In this document: positions 26,874 through 35,759 of the stretch, in pieces
Layout: each line of letters opens with the position of its first letter
Position numbering within the stretch: the first letter of the stretch is position 1
Assembly: GCA_016708845.1 (NCBI GenBank)
Contig: JADJFB010000036.1
Location: 7,182 to 71,181, forward strand
Origin: Bacteroidota bacterium
Lineage (GTDB): Bacteria; Bacteroidota; Bacteroidia; B-17B0; Aurantibacillaceae
DNA length: 64,000 nt
Direction of reading: 5' to 3'
Program-made: the position numbers and the translations under genes
Notes under the pieces: model-generated
The model's input: only the letters and a program-made list of their open reading frames with translations
Told to the model about the DNA's origin: nothing
Database searches by the model: none

Positions 26874-27677
26874 ATGACAGCAAATTGGAATAACGTAGTA
26901 GACGACTCCAGAAACGATATCGTTTTTGAAGGTCGAAACCAAGAGTACGGTGCTTATGAATTACGCCGTAAATACAATTGGACAGTTACTATAATATTAG
27001 CTTGCATGATTGGTACTGTAGTACTAGGAATGGGAATTAAGTTAGTATTAGGGATGAAAAGCGACGATTTGGAAAAAGAAACAGTATTGGATATGACCAC
27101 TATTGACTTAACTCCACCGCCAGCTGATAAAAACGAACCACCACCACCACCACCACCACCGCCACCTCCCGTAATGGAAACGGTGAAGTTTGTGCCTCCG
27201 GTAATTAAGGATGATGCGGTTGAAACAGATCCACCACCACCACAAGAAAAATTAGCTGAAACTAATGTTAGTACAGTTACTCAAGAAGGTGATGGAGATG
27301 CGGTTGTTGTTCCAACAGAAGGAAATGGTAATGGCGTAGTTGAAGAAAAAGCGCCAGAAATCTTTACAGTAGTAGAAGAGATGCCAGAATTCCCAGGTGG
27401 AGCAATGGAAATGATGAAATACATTCAAAAAAACATTCAATACCCTCAAATGGCTAAAGAAGCTGGTTTAAGTGGTAAATGTTTCTTGAAATTTGTTGTT
27501 AACGGAAGCGGAAACATTACAGATGTTACTGTCTTAAAAGGTGTGCCAGGATGCGGAGAATGCGATAGAGAAGCAATTCGAGTTGTAAAATCAATGCCAA
27601 ACTGGAAAGCTGGAAAACAAAACGGTAGAGCTGTATCAGTGTTCTTTAACTTACCAATCAATTTCCAATTAAAATAA
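26874..27677 (+). CDS. tonB: Energy transducer TonB
   Basis: A 267-residue TonB protein. It has a cytoplasmic N terminus with the Bacteroidota motif NQEYGAYELRRKY, one membrane helix (about residues 42-62), a Pro-rich periplasmic spacer including a run of about eleven prolines, and the C-terminal TonB domain (EFPGGAMEMMKYIQKNIQYP, then GKCFLKFVVNGSGNITDV). It transfers proton-motive energy from ExbBD to TonB-dependent outer-membrane receptors. The histidine and proline pattern is normal for the family. It is the last gene of the operon, followed by a strong terminator. Confidence 0.93.
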   Translation: MTANWNNVVDDSRNDIVFEGRNQEYGAYELRRKYNWTVTIILACMIGTVVLGMGIKLVLGMKSDDLEKETVLDMTTIDLTPPPADKNEPPPPPPPPPPPVMETVKFVPPVIKDDAVETDPPPPQEKLAETNVSTVTQEGDGDAVVVPTEGNGNGVVEEKAPEIFTVVEEMPEFPGGAMEMMKYIQKNIQYPQMAKEAGLSGKCFLKFVVNGSGNITDVTVLKGVPGCGECDREAIRVVKSMPNWKAGKQNGRAVSVFFNLPINFQLK

Positions 27678-27692
27678 TATAATACTCATTAT

Positions 27693-27731
27693 AAAAATCC
27701 CCTCTTCCAAAAGGCTGAGGGGATTTTTTTT
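27693..27731 (+). terminator. Intrinsic terminator of the tonB operon
   Basis: A 12-bp stem (27693-27704 with 27717-27728, core ATCCCCTC) with a 12-nt loop and a T run through 27731. Confidence 0.88.
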
Positions 27732-27732
27732 A

Positions 27733-27780
27733 CGCTTCGACTGGGTTCATCCTGAGCGAAGTCGAAAGACTCAAAGTGAC
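27733..27780. repeat. Palindromic intergenic element TTCGACT...AGTCGAA
   Basis: The arms at 27736-27742 and 27760-27766 flank the block CATCCTGAGCGA. The sequence CCTGAGCGAAGTCGAA is a widespread intergenic element type in Bacteroidota. It lies just past the tonB terminator. Confidence 0.65.
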
Positions 27781-27795
27781 AAAATATAAACTTCT

Positions 27796-28014
27796 ATGAT
27801 AAAAAAATCTCCAACAGAAATGATAAACCTTGTGTTTAGTGGTATAATGGTTTTACTAACCTTTACTGGCGCAATTGTGTTTTTCTTTACCGATTTATTA
27901 AGCGATAAAGCATTTGGAAGTAAGCGTATTGTATTAGGCGTTGTGTTTTTAGCCTATGCCATATATCGTTCATACAGAATGTATAGCGCCTATAAACAAA
28001 AAGAACAATCATAG
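27796..28014 (+). CDS. Small membrane protein of unknown function
   Basis: A 72-residue protein with two predicted membrane helices (about residues 10-30 and 40-58) and a short basic tail KQKEQS. I do not recognise a named family. Small two-helix proteins in this position, between the TonB operon and a PstS-like or TPR gene, are seen in other Bacteroidota, which suggests a conserved but undefined envelope role. It is separated from tonB by a terminator and a repeat, so it is probably transcribed on its own. Confidence 0.65.
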   Translation: MIKKSPTEMINLVFSGIMVLLTFTGAIVFFFTDLLSDKAFGSKRIVLGVVFLAYAIYRSYRMYSAYKQKEQS

Positions 28015-28028
28015 CACATATAATACTA

Positions 28029-28050
28029 GCTCCGTAGGAGCGACATGTTA
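28029..28050. repeat. GCTCCGTAGGAGC palindrome with CGACATGTT
   Basis: A short perfect palindrome (28029-28041, stem GCTCC/GGAGC) followed by GACATGTT. It matches a very common intergenic repeat type of Bacteroidota. Confidence 0.6.
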
Positions 28051-28099
28051 ATACACTTTGGCCTCTGAAATTAATGACACTGGCCGAAGGGAAAAAACA

Positions 28100-28140
28100 T
28101 CAAACAACAAAAAGGCTCTGCAAATATGCAGAGCCTTTTA
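28100..28140 (-). terminator. Intrinsic terminator of the TPR gene
   Basis: A 12-bp stem (28111-28122 with 28127-28138, core GGCTCTGCA) with a 4-nt loop, then T-rich on the minus strand. It serves the TPR gene ending at 28175. Confidence 0.82.
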
Positions 28141-28174
28141 AATTCTATCTTTTCTTTTTAGATTTTGGCTGTTT

Positions 28175-29794
28175 TCATTTCCCAGCAGGGCTTTTAAAGA
28201 ATTCGATTTGTTTTTTATTGTTTGGGTCTAAATCTTTAACAATAGTAAAATATTCTTTTGCTTTAGCGTTATCCTTCATTACTAAATAATAGTACCCTAA
28301 ATATTCTGAAGCTTCAATTACGTTTAACTTTACTCCTGCTCTTTCTTCTGGTTTAACTAAAGTTAAAGCTTTTTCGTAATGAGGTTTTGCCAACCATTTT
28401 TCGTTTTTTAAATCCTGTTGTACGTTTGCTTTTCCTCTCCAAAAATAAGCAGTTGCAAATGTTGGAATAGATTGAGTTACTTTAGAGAAACAAGAATCAG
28501 ATTTCACAAAATCTTTTGGTCCAAAATAATAAGCACGACCCATTTCAAAATAATCTTGTCCGCTTAAATTTTTTGGATCGCCTGCCATTTTCTTTTCGTA
28601 AGTAGCAATTGCTTTATCATAACGTTTAGATTTCATGTATGACTTTGCAATTTCATTGGTAATATCGCCCGCTAACTTAGGATCCATTTCAGCTGCTTTT
28701 TCCATTTCAACAATTCCTAAACTATCTTTACCTGTTTTCGCCAATAAAATACCTTTGTACTTGTAATCCGTACCAACATATTTGAAATTAGCAACTCTAG
28801 AAGATTTGTCGAAGAATTTGCTAATGGCATTCAATCCTTTTCTGTAAGCAGCTGTATCTGTTTTGTTTCCTAATTCAGCATAAGAATAACCTAAGTATCT
28901 ATCTAAATACAAATTAGTGTTTCCTGCACCTTGCAATTTTTCAATTTCAGTAATTGCTTCTGCGTATTGTTTGTTATTAAATACGAAAGCTGCATAACGC
29001 TCACGAGCTTCATCAGAATTATTTAATTCTAAATATTTTTTATAACTCTCCACTGCATTTGCTTTTTGTCCTGCTAAGTGATACAACTCCGCTTTTTCTC
29101 TGTATGCTGGAGCATAAGTAGGATCTAAGTCTTGTGCTTTTTTGTATAAATCTAAAGCCAATTGGTAATTACGACCACGTTGGTATAATTTACCTGCACG
29201 TAAAATTCCTTTAGGTGATTTTGGATTTAACTCCGAAAATTTATCGTACTGTTTAATTGCTGGACCACCTTCTGTTGGATTTTTTTCCAATAAAGCATCT
29301 CCCATTAATAAGTAGTTTTCTGCATTTTTTGGTTCAATTTTAATAGCAGCATTTAACAAAGTCATGGCTTCGTCTAAATTTTTGTTATCTGAATTAATAT
29401 AGGTTTCTGCCGTTTTACGCATTACCTCCGTGTTTTTATTAGCACCTAGAGCAACTGATGCTTTGTAAAATAATGCTTTAGCCTCTGTTGTTTTGCCATT
29501 ATACCACAACACCTTACCTAAACCAACATAGTTTAAAGGATAAGTAGCATTTAATTCAGCTCCTTTTTGGTAATACATATTTGCAGAATCTAAATCTCCT
29601 TTTTTAAAGAAGTTTTCTCCATAGTAAAAGTAGTTGTCGCCTTTAGCTGCTTCTTTAGCAATTAACGCTCTAAAGTCAGAAGCTGCTGCTGCATAACGTT
29701 CGTTATCAGTTTTTGTAATGGCGTCTTGTAATGTTTGAGCAAATGTTGAACTTGCTAAAATAAAACTTGCGCTTATTAATGTTATCTTTTTCAT
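28175..29794 (-). CDS. TPR-repeat periplasmic/envelope protein
   Basis: A 539-residue protein with a signal peptide (residues 1-19, ending STFAQ) followed almost entirely by tetratricopeptide repeats, for example LNATYPLNYVGLGKVLWYNGK and DPTYAPAYREKAELYHLAGQ. It is a protein-interaction scaffold, probably periplasmic. It sits next to a PstS-like gene on the same strand and close to tonB, a neighbourhood that recurs in Bacteroidota. The stop is TGA, directly followed in frame by KQPKSKKKR and then TAG, so read-through would add a short basic tail. Otherwise the frame is intact. The exact partner is unknown. Confidence 0.82.
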   Translation of the reverse strand: MKKITLISASFILASSTFAQTLQDAITKTDNERYAAAASDFRALIAKEAAKGDNYFYYGENFFKKGDLDSANMYYQKGAELNATYPLNYVGLGKVLWYNGKTTEAKALFYKASVALGANKNTEVMRKTAETYINSDNKNLDEAMTLLNAAIKIEPKNAENYLLMGDALLEKNPTEGGPAIKQYDKFSELNPKSPKGILRAGKLYQRGRNYQLALDLYKKAQDLDPTYAPAYREKAELYHLAGQKANAVESYKKYLELNNSDEARERYAAFVFNNKQYAEAITEIEKLQGAGNTNLYLDRYLGYSYAELGNKTDTAAYRKGLNAISKFFDKSSRVANFKYVGTDYKYKGILLAKTGKDSLGIVEMEKAAEMDPKLAGDITNEIAKSYMKSKRYDKAIATYEKKMAGDPKNLSGQDYFEMGRAYYFGPKDFVKSDSCFSKVTQSIPTFATAYFWRGKANVQQDLKNEKWLAKPHYEKALTLVKPEERAGVKLNVIEASEYLGYYYLVMKDNAKAKEYFTIVKDLDPNNKKQIEFFKSPAGK

Positions 29795-29918
29795 AGTGTT
29801 ATTTGTAGATATTAAAAATACGGTATTTAAAAGTCAATTTGCCTGCCAAGCTTTATGTATCAGCAAAAACAGGGTCAAATTTAACATAATTTTAATGTTT
29901 GTGAAATCTCTTTCCTGC

Positions 29919-30836
29919 TTATTTTAATGGGGTCATATCTACCTCAATCAATCGCTCTTCCTGTCTATTTGGTGGTAATCCTTGTTTTAGAAACATTAAT
30001 TGGCCTGTTGGACCAGCAATAAAGGTTTCAATTCCTTTTCCTAAGCTAAATTCTGCCGAACGACGGATGATACATATTGTTCTGCATAGCGGATAATCCT
30101 TTGTAGCGATATTTGATTGATCGGGCATATAAGCCGTTTCATTATTTTTTTTAGAAACTGCTAAAATTTTCACTTGTTTTAAAAATTCTTTAGTTGTTGT
30201 GTCATCTTTATCACTTAGCCAAGCATAATCGCAAACACCGATAGCTAAGGAATTTGATGCGATTGCCTTAATTAATTCAGGCGTATTATTTACCGTAGAG
30301 CAATTATTACCAAATGTTCCATTAGGAATTAAAGAGTCCTTTAATTGACGCGTACTTCCTGAATTGGCATTGTCAAACACCAACTTAATATGTTGTCCTT
30401 TTAATAAAGTGCTATCATTTCCTTTCAATAAATCAGTTAGTTCTACTAATGAAATCGTAGAATCTGCAAAACTTTTGCTTACTACAAAAGCAATCGCATC
30501 TCCTGCCACAAAAGATGTTTGAGGGTAAATATTTTTTGCTTTAAATTGAGATAATTCTTTTTCGGTTAAAGGACGAGAAATGGCAATTACCTTACTGCTG
30601 TCATTATACAAAGCTTCTATGCATTCTTTTTCGTTAGAAGTACGCAGCGCAATGTCTGCATATTGATAGGTTGTTTTAAATGTGTAAATCTGATTTTGAA
30701 TATGAAGTGTTAGGCCTTCGTCAAAAAATAAATTAGCCGTGCCAGATGTTGGACTGTCTTTTTTAGTCATGTCATCTTGCATACCACAAGAACTAAAAAC
30801 GATCAGGCTTATAATTGTTCCAAAAAATAGTTTCAT
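29919..30836 (-). CDS. PstS-like substrate-binding lipoprotein
   Basis: A 305-residue exported protein with a lipoprotein-type signal: hydrophobic core, then SSCGMQDD, with Cys17 as the likely lipidated residue. The fold resembles phosphate-binding PstS-type domains, with segments such as GDAIAFVVSK, NANSGSTRQLKDS and LAIGVCDYAW. In Bacteroidota such proteins follow exbB-exbD-tonB and are annotated as phosphate ABC substrate-binding, although no ABC transporter genes are next to them. The ligand is therefore uncertain. A -7 box lies 17 nt upstream of the ATG. Confidence 0.78.
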   Translation of the reverse strand: MKLFFGTIISLIVFSSCGMQDDMTKKDSPTSGTANLFFDEGLTLHIQNQIYTFKTTYQYADIALRTSNEKECIEALYNDSSKVIAISRPLTEKELSQFKAKNIYPQTSFVAGDAIAFVVSKSFADSTISLVELTDLLKGNDSTLLKGQHIKLVFDNANSGSTRQLKDSLIPNGTFGNNCSTVNNTPELIKAIASNSLAIGVCDYAWLSDKDDTTTKEFLKQVKILAVSKKNNETAYMPDQSNIATKDYPLCRTICIIRRSAEFSLGKGIETFIAGPTGQLMFLKQGLPPNRQEERLIEVDMTPLK

Positions 30837-30852
30837 AATAACATTCGTTTGT

Positions 30853-30860
30853 CAAATATA
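30853..30860 (-). promoter_or_regulatory. -7 box TATATTTG for the PstS-like gene
   Basis: An exact TAnnTTTG match on the minus strand, 17 nt before the ATG at 30836. A -33 TTG at standard spacing is not seen. Confidence 0.45.
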
Positions 30861-30930
30861 CAGAATAAACCAAGCAGGTATTTACGACTTTATAATTGGT
30901 TGTGTATTAACGATAAGTGGTTGAGATATA

Positions 30931-32175
30931 TTAGCTCAACAATCTAATCGACTTTTTTAAAGCCTCTATAAATACATCCACTTCTTCAAATGTATTATAA
31001 AAAGCAAAGGATGCTCTAATCGTTCCTGGAATTTTATAAAATTGCCATAAAGGCTGTGTACAATGATGTCCACTGCGAATAGCCACTCCATATTTATCTA
31101 ATAAGGTTCCAATATCAAAAGGATGAATTGTGCCAACATTAAATGAAATAACAGAGGTTTTGTGTTTAGCGTTTCCATAAATTACTAACCCTTCAATTTC
31201 TTGCAATTGTTTAGTAGCATATTTCAATAAATCATCTTCGTGTTTTTGAATATTATCAAAACCAATTTCTGCAACATAATTAATTGCCGCCGCTAAACCA
31301 ATTCCTCCTTCAATATGTGGCGTTCCTGCTTCAAATTTTAATGGCGATTCGGCAAACTCTGTTTTTTCAAGAGTTACTGTTTTAATGGTTCCGCCACCTG
31401 TTTGATAAGGCGGAAATTTTTGTAACCACTCTTCTTTACCATATAAAATACCTACGCCTGTTGGTCCAAATAATTTATGTCCGCTAAATACATAAAAATC
31501 ACAATCTAAATCTTGAACATCTGGTTTTAAATGCGGAACCGCTTGAGCTCCGTCAATTAATATAGCGACCCTCCTCTTATCCTCCCTCAGGGAGGAAGAT
31601 AGAACATGTATTTGTTCAATCATTTCTTTTACAGGATTAATTGTTCCGAGTGTATTAGAAATATGAGTGAATGCAACAAGCTTTGTTTTTGATGTAATTA
31701 ATTGAGGTAGTTCTTCCAACATTAATTCACCTGCTTCATTTATCGGAATAAATTTTAAAATAGCTTTTTTGTCTTCACACAATTGTTGCCATGGAACAAT
31801 ATTACTATGATGTTCCATTTGAGTAATGATGATTTCATCTCCTTCAGCAATCGCTAAATTACCAAAACAGTGCGCTACTAAATTGATAGATTCTGTGGTG
31901 CCTTTTGTGAAAATAATTTCAGTCGATTGTTTGGCGTTGAGGTGCAATTGTATTGTTTTACGAGCTTCTTCATAAGCAATCGTAATTTCTCTGCTTAAGG
32001 TATGAACACCGCGATGTATGTTTGAATTTTGATAAGCATAATAATGTGAGATGGCATCAATAACCTGTTGTGGTTTTTGTGCGGTTGCTCCATTATCAAA
32101 ATACACTAAGGGTTTTCCGTTTACTGTTCTTGAGAGAATAGGAAAATCTTTGCGTATTTCGTTTACATTAAACAT
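30931..32175 (-). CDS. sufS: Cysteine desulfurase SufS
   Basis: PLP enzyme that takes sulfur from cysteine for Fe-S cluster assembly, producing a persulfide that is passed to SufB/C/D. The PLP lysine is in SGHKLFGPTG and the persulfide cysteine in SGHHCTQPLW. About 414 residues. I place the start at ATG 32175, one base after the sufD stop. A longer frame to 32193 only overlaps sufD. Between the helix ending EQI and the strand ILIDGAQA there is an extra segment (SSSLREDKRR) encoded by a palindrome, which most SufS proteins lack. It is the last gene of the suf operon. Confidence 0.92.
   Translation of the reverse strand: MFNVNEIRKDFPILSRTVNGKPLVYFDNGATAQKPQQVIDAISHYYAYQNSNIHRGVHTLSREITIAYEEARKTIQLHLNAKQSTEIIFTKGTTESINLVAHCFGNLAIAEGDEIIITQMEHHSNIVPWQQLCEDKKAILKFIPINEAGELMLEELPQLITSKTKLVAFTHISNTLGTINPVKEMIEQIHVLSSSLREDKRRVAILIDGAQAVPHLKPDVQDLDCDFYVFSGHKLFGPTGVGILYGKEEWLQKFPPYQTGGGTIKTVTLEKTEFAESPLKFEAGTPHIEGGIGLAAAINYVAEIGFDNIQKHEDDLLKYATKQLQEIEGLVIYGNAKHKTSVISFNVGTIHPFDIGTLLDKYGVAIRSGHHCTQPLWQFYKIPGTIRASFAFYNTFEEVDVFIEALKKSIRLLS
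31576..31599. repeat. TCCTCCCT/AGGGAGGA palindrome inside sufS
   Basis: A perfect 8-bp inverted repeat around a single C (31580-31587 and 31589-31596), within a C/T-rich block. It is translated as SSSLRED on the minus strand. CCTCCCT...AGGGAGG palindromes are common intergenic repeats in Bacteroidota. Confidence 0.65.
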
Positions 32176-32176
32176 A

Positions 32177-33466
32177 TTAAAGTGCTTTTTCAAACAAATT
32201 CAAAACTCTTTCTTGTAAAGAAGGAATTTCAATCTTGTCTATTAATTCTTGTGCGAATGCTTGTAACAATAATTTACGAGCGCTTTCTTCGCCAATACCA
32301 CGTGCTTTTAAATAAAACAAAGCCTCTGTGTCAATTTTACCAGTTGATGTTCCGTGCGAACATTTTACATCATCCGCGTAAATTTCTAATTGTGGCTTGG
32401 TATTGATAGTTGCATCATCGCTCATCAAAATATTTTTACTGCTTTGATAAGCGTTTGTTTTTTGTGCGTCTTTACGAACAAATATTTTTCCGTTAAACGT
32501 TCCTGCTGATTTATCTTTAGCAATACCTTTATACAACTCATTACTTTCGCAATGTGGCATTTGGTGATCAATTAAGGTATGATTGTCAACTGACTGTGTT
32601 CCATTTGAAATAAACAATCCATTTAAGTGTGCTTCGCAATTAGAATCTGCTAAAACAACATTATGATTGTTACGAACTAACTCTCCACTTAATGTAAATG
32701 TGTTGTTTGTGTAATTTGAATATTTATTAATTCTTACTTGGTTTGTATTCACCGAATATGATAACGTCCCTTCGTTTTGAAATGTATAACAAGTCAATTT
32801 TGCATTCTCTCCAACAAATTTTTCACTTACAAAGTTTGAGAACACTTTCGCAGTACCAATATTATAAAAGCTTTCAATTAACGTAGCCTCTGCTCTTGCT
32901 TGTATATTAACAAAATTACGTGTGTTAGTTACATTACTAGAATTGCCGCTATTTACATAAATAACATGTAACGGCATTGGAATGATATTGTTTTTATCCA
33001 CTTGTAAAAACAAACCGTTACCTGTAAAAGCAGTGTTTAACGCTATTAAAGCGTCTGTATCTGATTTTGCTTGAGAAGATAATAGTGTTTTTTCTGAAGA
33101 AGATAATTCGTTTAAAGATTTAACCGTTAAACCTTTTACAATCATTTTCTCGCTTAATGCTTCATTATAATTTCCATTAACCACCACTAAATTAATCGCC
33201 TCATCAATTTTAAGAGGAGCAATATCAGCGTTAGTTAATTCATTAAAAGATTGTCCAACTGTTTTAAATTCTTTACGAAGAACTGCTTCAATATTGCAAT
33301 ACTTATAATCTTCGTGTTTATTATTTGGAATGCCTTTATCTTCTAAAAGTCTAATTGCCGAAACAATTTCAGCATCGGGCATGAACGCTATTTTACCAGA
33401 ATTTTTTTGTAATTGTTCCAGCAAATTTTGTGTTACAGCACTTTTATTATCTACTACTAACGACAT
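32177..33466 (-). CDS. sufD: Fe-S cluster assembly protein SufD
   Basis: A 429-residue member of the SufB/SufD beta-helix family, forming the scaffold complex with SufB and the ATPase SufC. The conserved C-terminal half is present: CSHGTSTGKIDTEALFYLKARGI and the helix EESARKLLLQAFAQE. The N terminus is more variable, as usual in SufD. It lies 1 bp downstream of sufC on the minus strand and 1 bp upstream of sufS, consistent with one transcript. No unusual features are seen. Confidence 0.92.
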   Translation of the reverse strand: MSLVVDNKSAVTQNLLEQLQKNSGKIAFMPDAEIVSAIRLLEDKGIPNNKHEDYKYCNIEAVLRKEFKTVGQSFNELTNADIAPLKIDEAINLVVVNGNYNEALSEKMIVKGLTVKSLNELSSSEKTLLSSQAKSDTDALIALNTAFTGNGLFLQVDKNNIIPMPLHVIYVNSGNSSNVTNTRNFVNIQARAEATLIESFYNIGTAKVFSNFVSEKFVGENAKLTCYTFQNEGTLSYSVNTNQVRINKYSNYTNNTFTLSGELVRNNHNVVLADSNCEAHLNGLFISNGTQSVDNHTLIDHQMPHCESNELYKGIAKDKSAGTFNGKIFVRKDAQKTNAYQSSKNILMSDDATINTKPQLEIYADDVKCSHGTSTGKIDTEALFYLKARGIGEESARKLLLQAFAQELIDKIEIPSLQERVLNLFEKAL

Positions 33467-33467
33467 A

Positions 33468-34226
33468 TTAATCTGCTATTTCAAATTCTTTTTTAATTTC
33501 ATCATACCCTTTAGCTTCTAATTCTAGGGCCAATTCTTTTCCTCCGCTTTTTACAATGCGGCCTTTGTAAAGAATATGCACAAAATCAGGAACGATATAA
33601 TCTAACAAACGCTGATAGTGCGTAATTAAAATGGTTGCGTTATCTTTTGATTTCAATTTATTTACACCACTTGCTACAATGCGCAACGCATCAATATCTA
33701 AACCACTATCTGTTTCATCTAAAATAGCTAACTTAGGTTGCAACATTGCCATTTGAAAAATCTCATTACGTTTTTTCTCTCCACCACTAAATCCTTCGTT
33801 TACACTACGACTTGCTAGTTTAGAATCTAACTCTACTAATTTCGATTTATCTTTTACTAATGCTAAGAAATCTTTAGCTGGCATTTCTTCTTGTCCGTGG
33901 TATGCACGAATTTCGTTTAAAGCAGTACGTAAAAAATTAATATTACTTACTCCTGGAATTTCAACTGGATATTGAAACGCCAAAAATAAACCTTCGCGAG
34001 CTCTGTCTTCTGCAGATAATTCCAATAAATCTTTTCCGTTAAACGTTACTTCACCTTCCGTTACATCATAATCTTCACGGCCTGCTAAAACACTTGATAA
34101 TGTTGACTTTCCAGAACCGTTTGGTCCCATAATCGCGTGAACTTCTCCGGCTTTAACTTCTAAATTAATGCCTCTTAATATTTCTTTATCGCCAATTGAG
34201 GCATGTAAATTTTTAATACTTATCAT
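33468..34226 (-). CDS. sufC: Fe-S cluster assembly ATPase SufC
   Basis: A 252-residue ABC-type ATPase that drives the SufBCD scaffold. Walker A is GPNGSGKST (about residues 35-43), the signature is FSGGEKKR and Walker B is LAILDETDSGLD. Size and motif spacing are standard for SufC. It sits 11 bp after sufB and 1 bp before sufD. It is a soluble cytoplasmic protein, not part of a membrane transporter despite its ABC fold. Confidence 0.95.
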   Translation of the reverse strand: MISIKNLHASIGDKEILRGINLEVKAGEVHAIMGPNGSGKSTLSSVLAGREDYDVTEGEVTFNGKDLLELSAEDRAREGLFLAFQYPVEIPGVSNINFLRTALNEIRAYHGQEEMPAKDFLALVKDKSKLVELDSKLASRSVNEGFSGGEKKRNEIFQMAMLQPKLAILDETDSGLDIDALRIVASGVNKLKSKDNATILITHYQRLLDYIVPDFVHILYKGRIVKSGGKELALELEAKGYDEIKKEFEIAD

Positions 34227-34237
34227 AATCTCTTTAT

Positions 34238-35689
34238 TTATCCTACTGATCCTTCTAAACTAATTGCTAATAATTTTTGTGCCTCAACGGCAAACTCCAT
34301 TGGTAATTTATTTAATACTTCTTTGCAGTAACCATTAACGATTAAGCCAATTGCTTTCTCGTTATCAATTCCACGTTGCTTACAATAGAACAATTGATCT
34401 TCACCAATTTTACTTGTAGTTGCTTCATGCTCTACTACTGCTGATTTATCTTTAATTTCAATGTATGGAAATGTATGCGCACCACATTTATCTCCCATTA
34501 ACAAACTATCACATTGCGAAAAGTTACGAGCGTTGCTTGCTCCTTTTTTAATTTGAACTAAGCCACGGTAACTATTATTACTGAAGCCTGCCGAAATTCC
34601 TTTTGATATAATAGTGGAACGTGTGTTCTTTCCAATATGAATCATTTTTGTGCCGGTGTCCGCTTGCTGATAGTTATTAGTAACTGCAACCGAATAAAAT
34701 TCGCCAACCGAATTATTTCCTTTTAAAATAACAGAAGGATATTTCCAAGTCACTGCAGAACCTGTTTCTACTTGTGTCCAGCTAATTTTAGAATTATCTT
34801 CTAAACAAATTCCACGCTTCGTTACAAAATTAAAAATTCCACCTTTACCCTCTTTATCACCAGGATACCAATTTTGTACAGTGCTATATTTTACCTCAGC
34901 ATTTTTGTGAGTAATGATTTCTACAACCGCAGCGTGTAATTGATTCTCGTCACGTTGAGGAGCAGTACAACCTTCTAAATAAGACACAAAAGCATCTTCA
35001 TCAGCAATGATTAATGTTCTTTCAAACTGACCAGTACCACTCGCATTGATACGGAAGTACGTTGATAACTCCATTGGTGAACGAACACCTTTTGGAATAT
35101 AGCAAAATGAGCCATCCGTAAATACCGCAGAATTTAATGCCGCATAAAAATTATCTGTTGGCGGCACTGCCATGCCCATATATTTTTTTACTAATTCAGG
35201 ATGATCTTGAACAGCTTCGCTAAACGAACAAAAAATAATTCCCTTTTCTGCTAAGGTTTCTTTAAAAGTTGTTTTAACCGAAACGCTGTCAAATACAACA
35301 TCAACTGCAATATTGCTTTGTACGCCACTCAATCGTTTTTGTTCGTCGATTGATATACCAAGTTTTTCGAATGTTTTTAATAATTCAGGATCTACCTCAT
35401 CTAAACTTGCTAATTCTTTTTTTGGTTTAGGGGCTGAGTAATAAATAATATCTTGAAAATTAGGTTTTGTATAGGATACATGTGCCCACTCAGGCTCCAC
35501 CATGTTTTGCCAATTACTAAACGCTTTTAAACGGAATTCCAACATCCATTCTGGTTCGTTTTTCTTTGCAGAAATAAATTTAATGATGTCTTCGTTTAAA
35601 CCTTTAGGCGCCTCATCAGCAGCAATATCGGTTGTAAAGCCCCACTCGTAATCTTTATTTATATGTTCTTCTAATATCTCGTTTGCCAT
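34238..35689 (-). CDS. sufB: Fe-S cluster assembly protein SufB
   Basis: A 483-residue scaffold protein on which Fe-S clusters are built with SufC and SufD. Family motifs include GVRSPMELSTYFRIN, YLEGCTAPQRDENQLHAAVVE, SCQC-equivalent positions around ARNFSQCDSLLMGDKCGAHTFP (read in parts), and SKIGEDQLFYCKQRGI. Length is typical. It follows the A-type carrier gene by about 70 bp, a gap that holds a hairpin repeat, and starts the tight sufB-C-D-S series. Confidence 0.95.
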   Translation of the reverse strand: MANEILEEHINKDYEWGFTTDIAADEAPKGLNEDIIKFISAKKNEPEWMLEFRLKAFSNWQNMVEPEWAHVSYTKPNFQDIIYYSAPKPKKELASLDEVDPELLKTFEKLGISIDEQKRLSGVQSNIAVDVVFDSVSVKTTFKETLAEKGIIFCSFSEAVQDHPELVKKYMGMAVPPTDNFYAALNSAVFTDGSFCYIPKGVRSPMELSTYFRINASGTGQFERTLIIADEDAFVSYLEGCTAPQRDENQLHAAVVEIITHKNAEVKYSTVQNWYPGDKEGKGGIFNFVTKRGICLEDNSKISWTQVETGSAVTWKYPSVILKGNNSVGEFYSVAVTNNYQQADTGTKMIHIGKNTRSTIISKGISAGFSNNSYRGLVQIKKGASNARNFSQCDSLLMGDKCGAHTFPYIEIKDKSAVVEHEATTSKIGEDQLFYCKQRGIDNEKAIGLIVNGYCKEVLNKLPMEFAVEAQKLLAISLEGSVG

Positions 35690-35696
35690 TTTTTTA

Positions 35697-35741
35697 TTTC
35701 TAGTTACACGTTTCGGGTTTCGGGTTAAAAATAACTAGAAA
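35697..35741. repeat. Hairpin with TTTCGGG repeats between sufA-like and sufB
   Basis: A 10-bp inverted repeat (TTTCTAGTTA at 35697-35706, TAACTAGAAA at 35732-35741) encloses GTTTCGGGTTTCGGGTT. GTTTCGGG-type strings are common Bacteroidota intergenic repeats. It may partly attenuate or process the suf transcript. Confidence 0.6.
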
Positions 35742-35759
35742 CAAAAAACTTGGAATAAT

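Noticed and set aside
26400..27200. Proline-rich stretches as possible sequencing artefacts or foreign DNA
   Set aside because: Pro-rich spacers are normal in ExbD variants and TonB proteins of this group.
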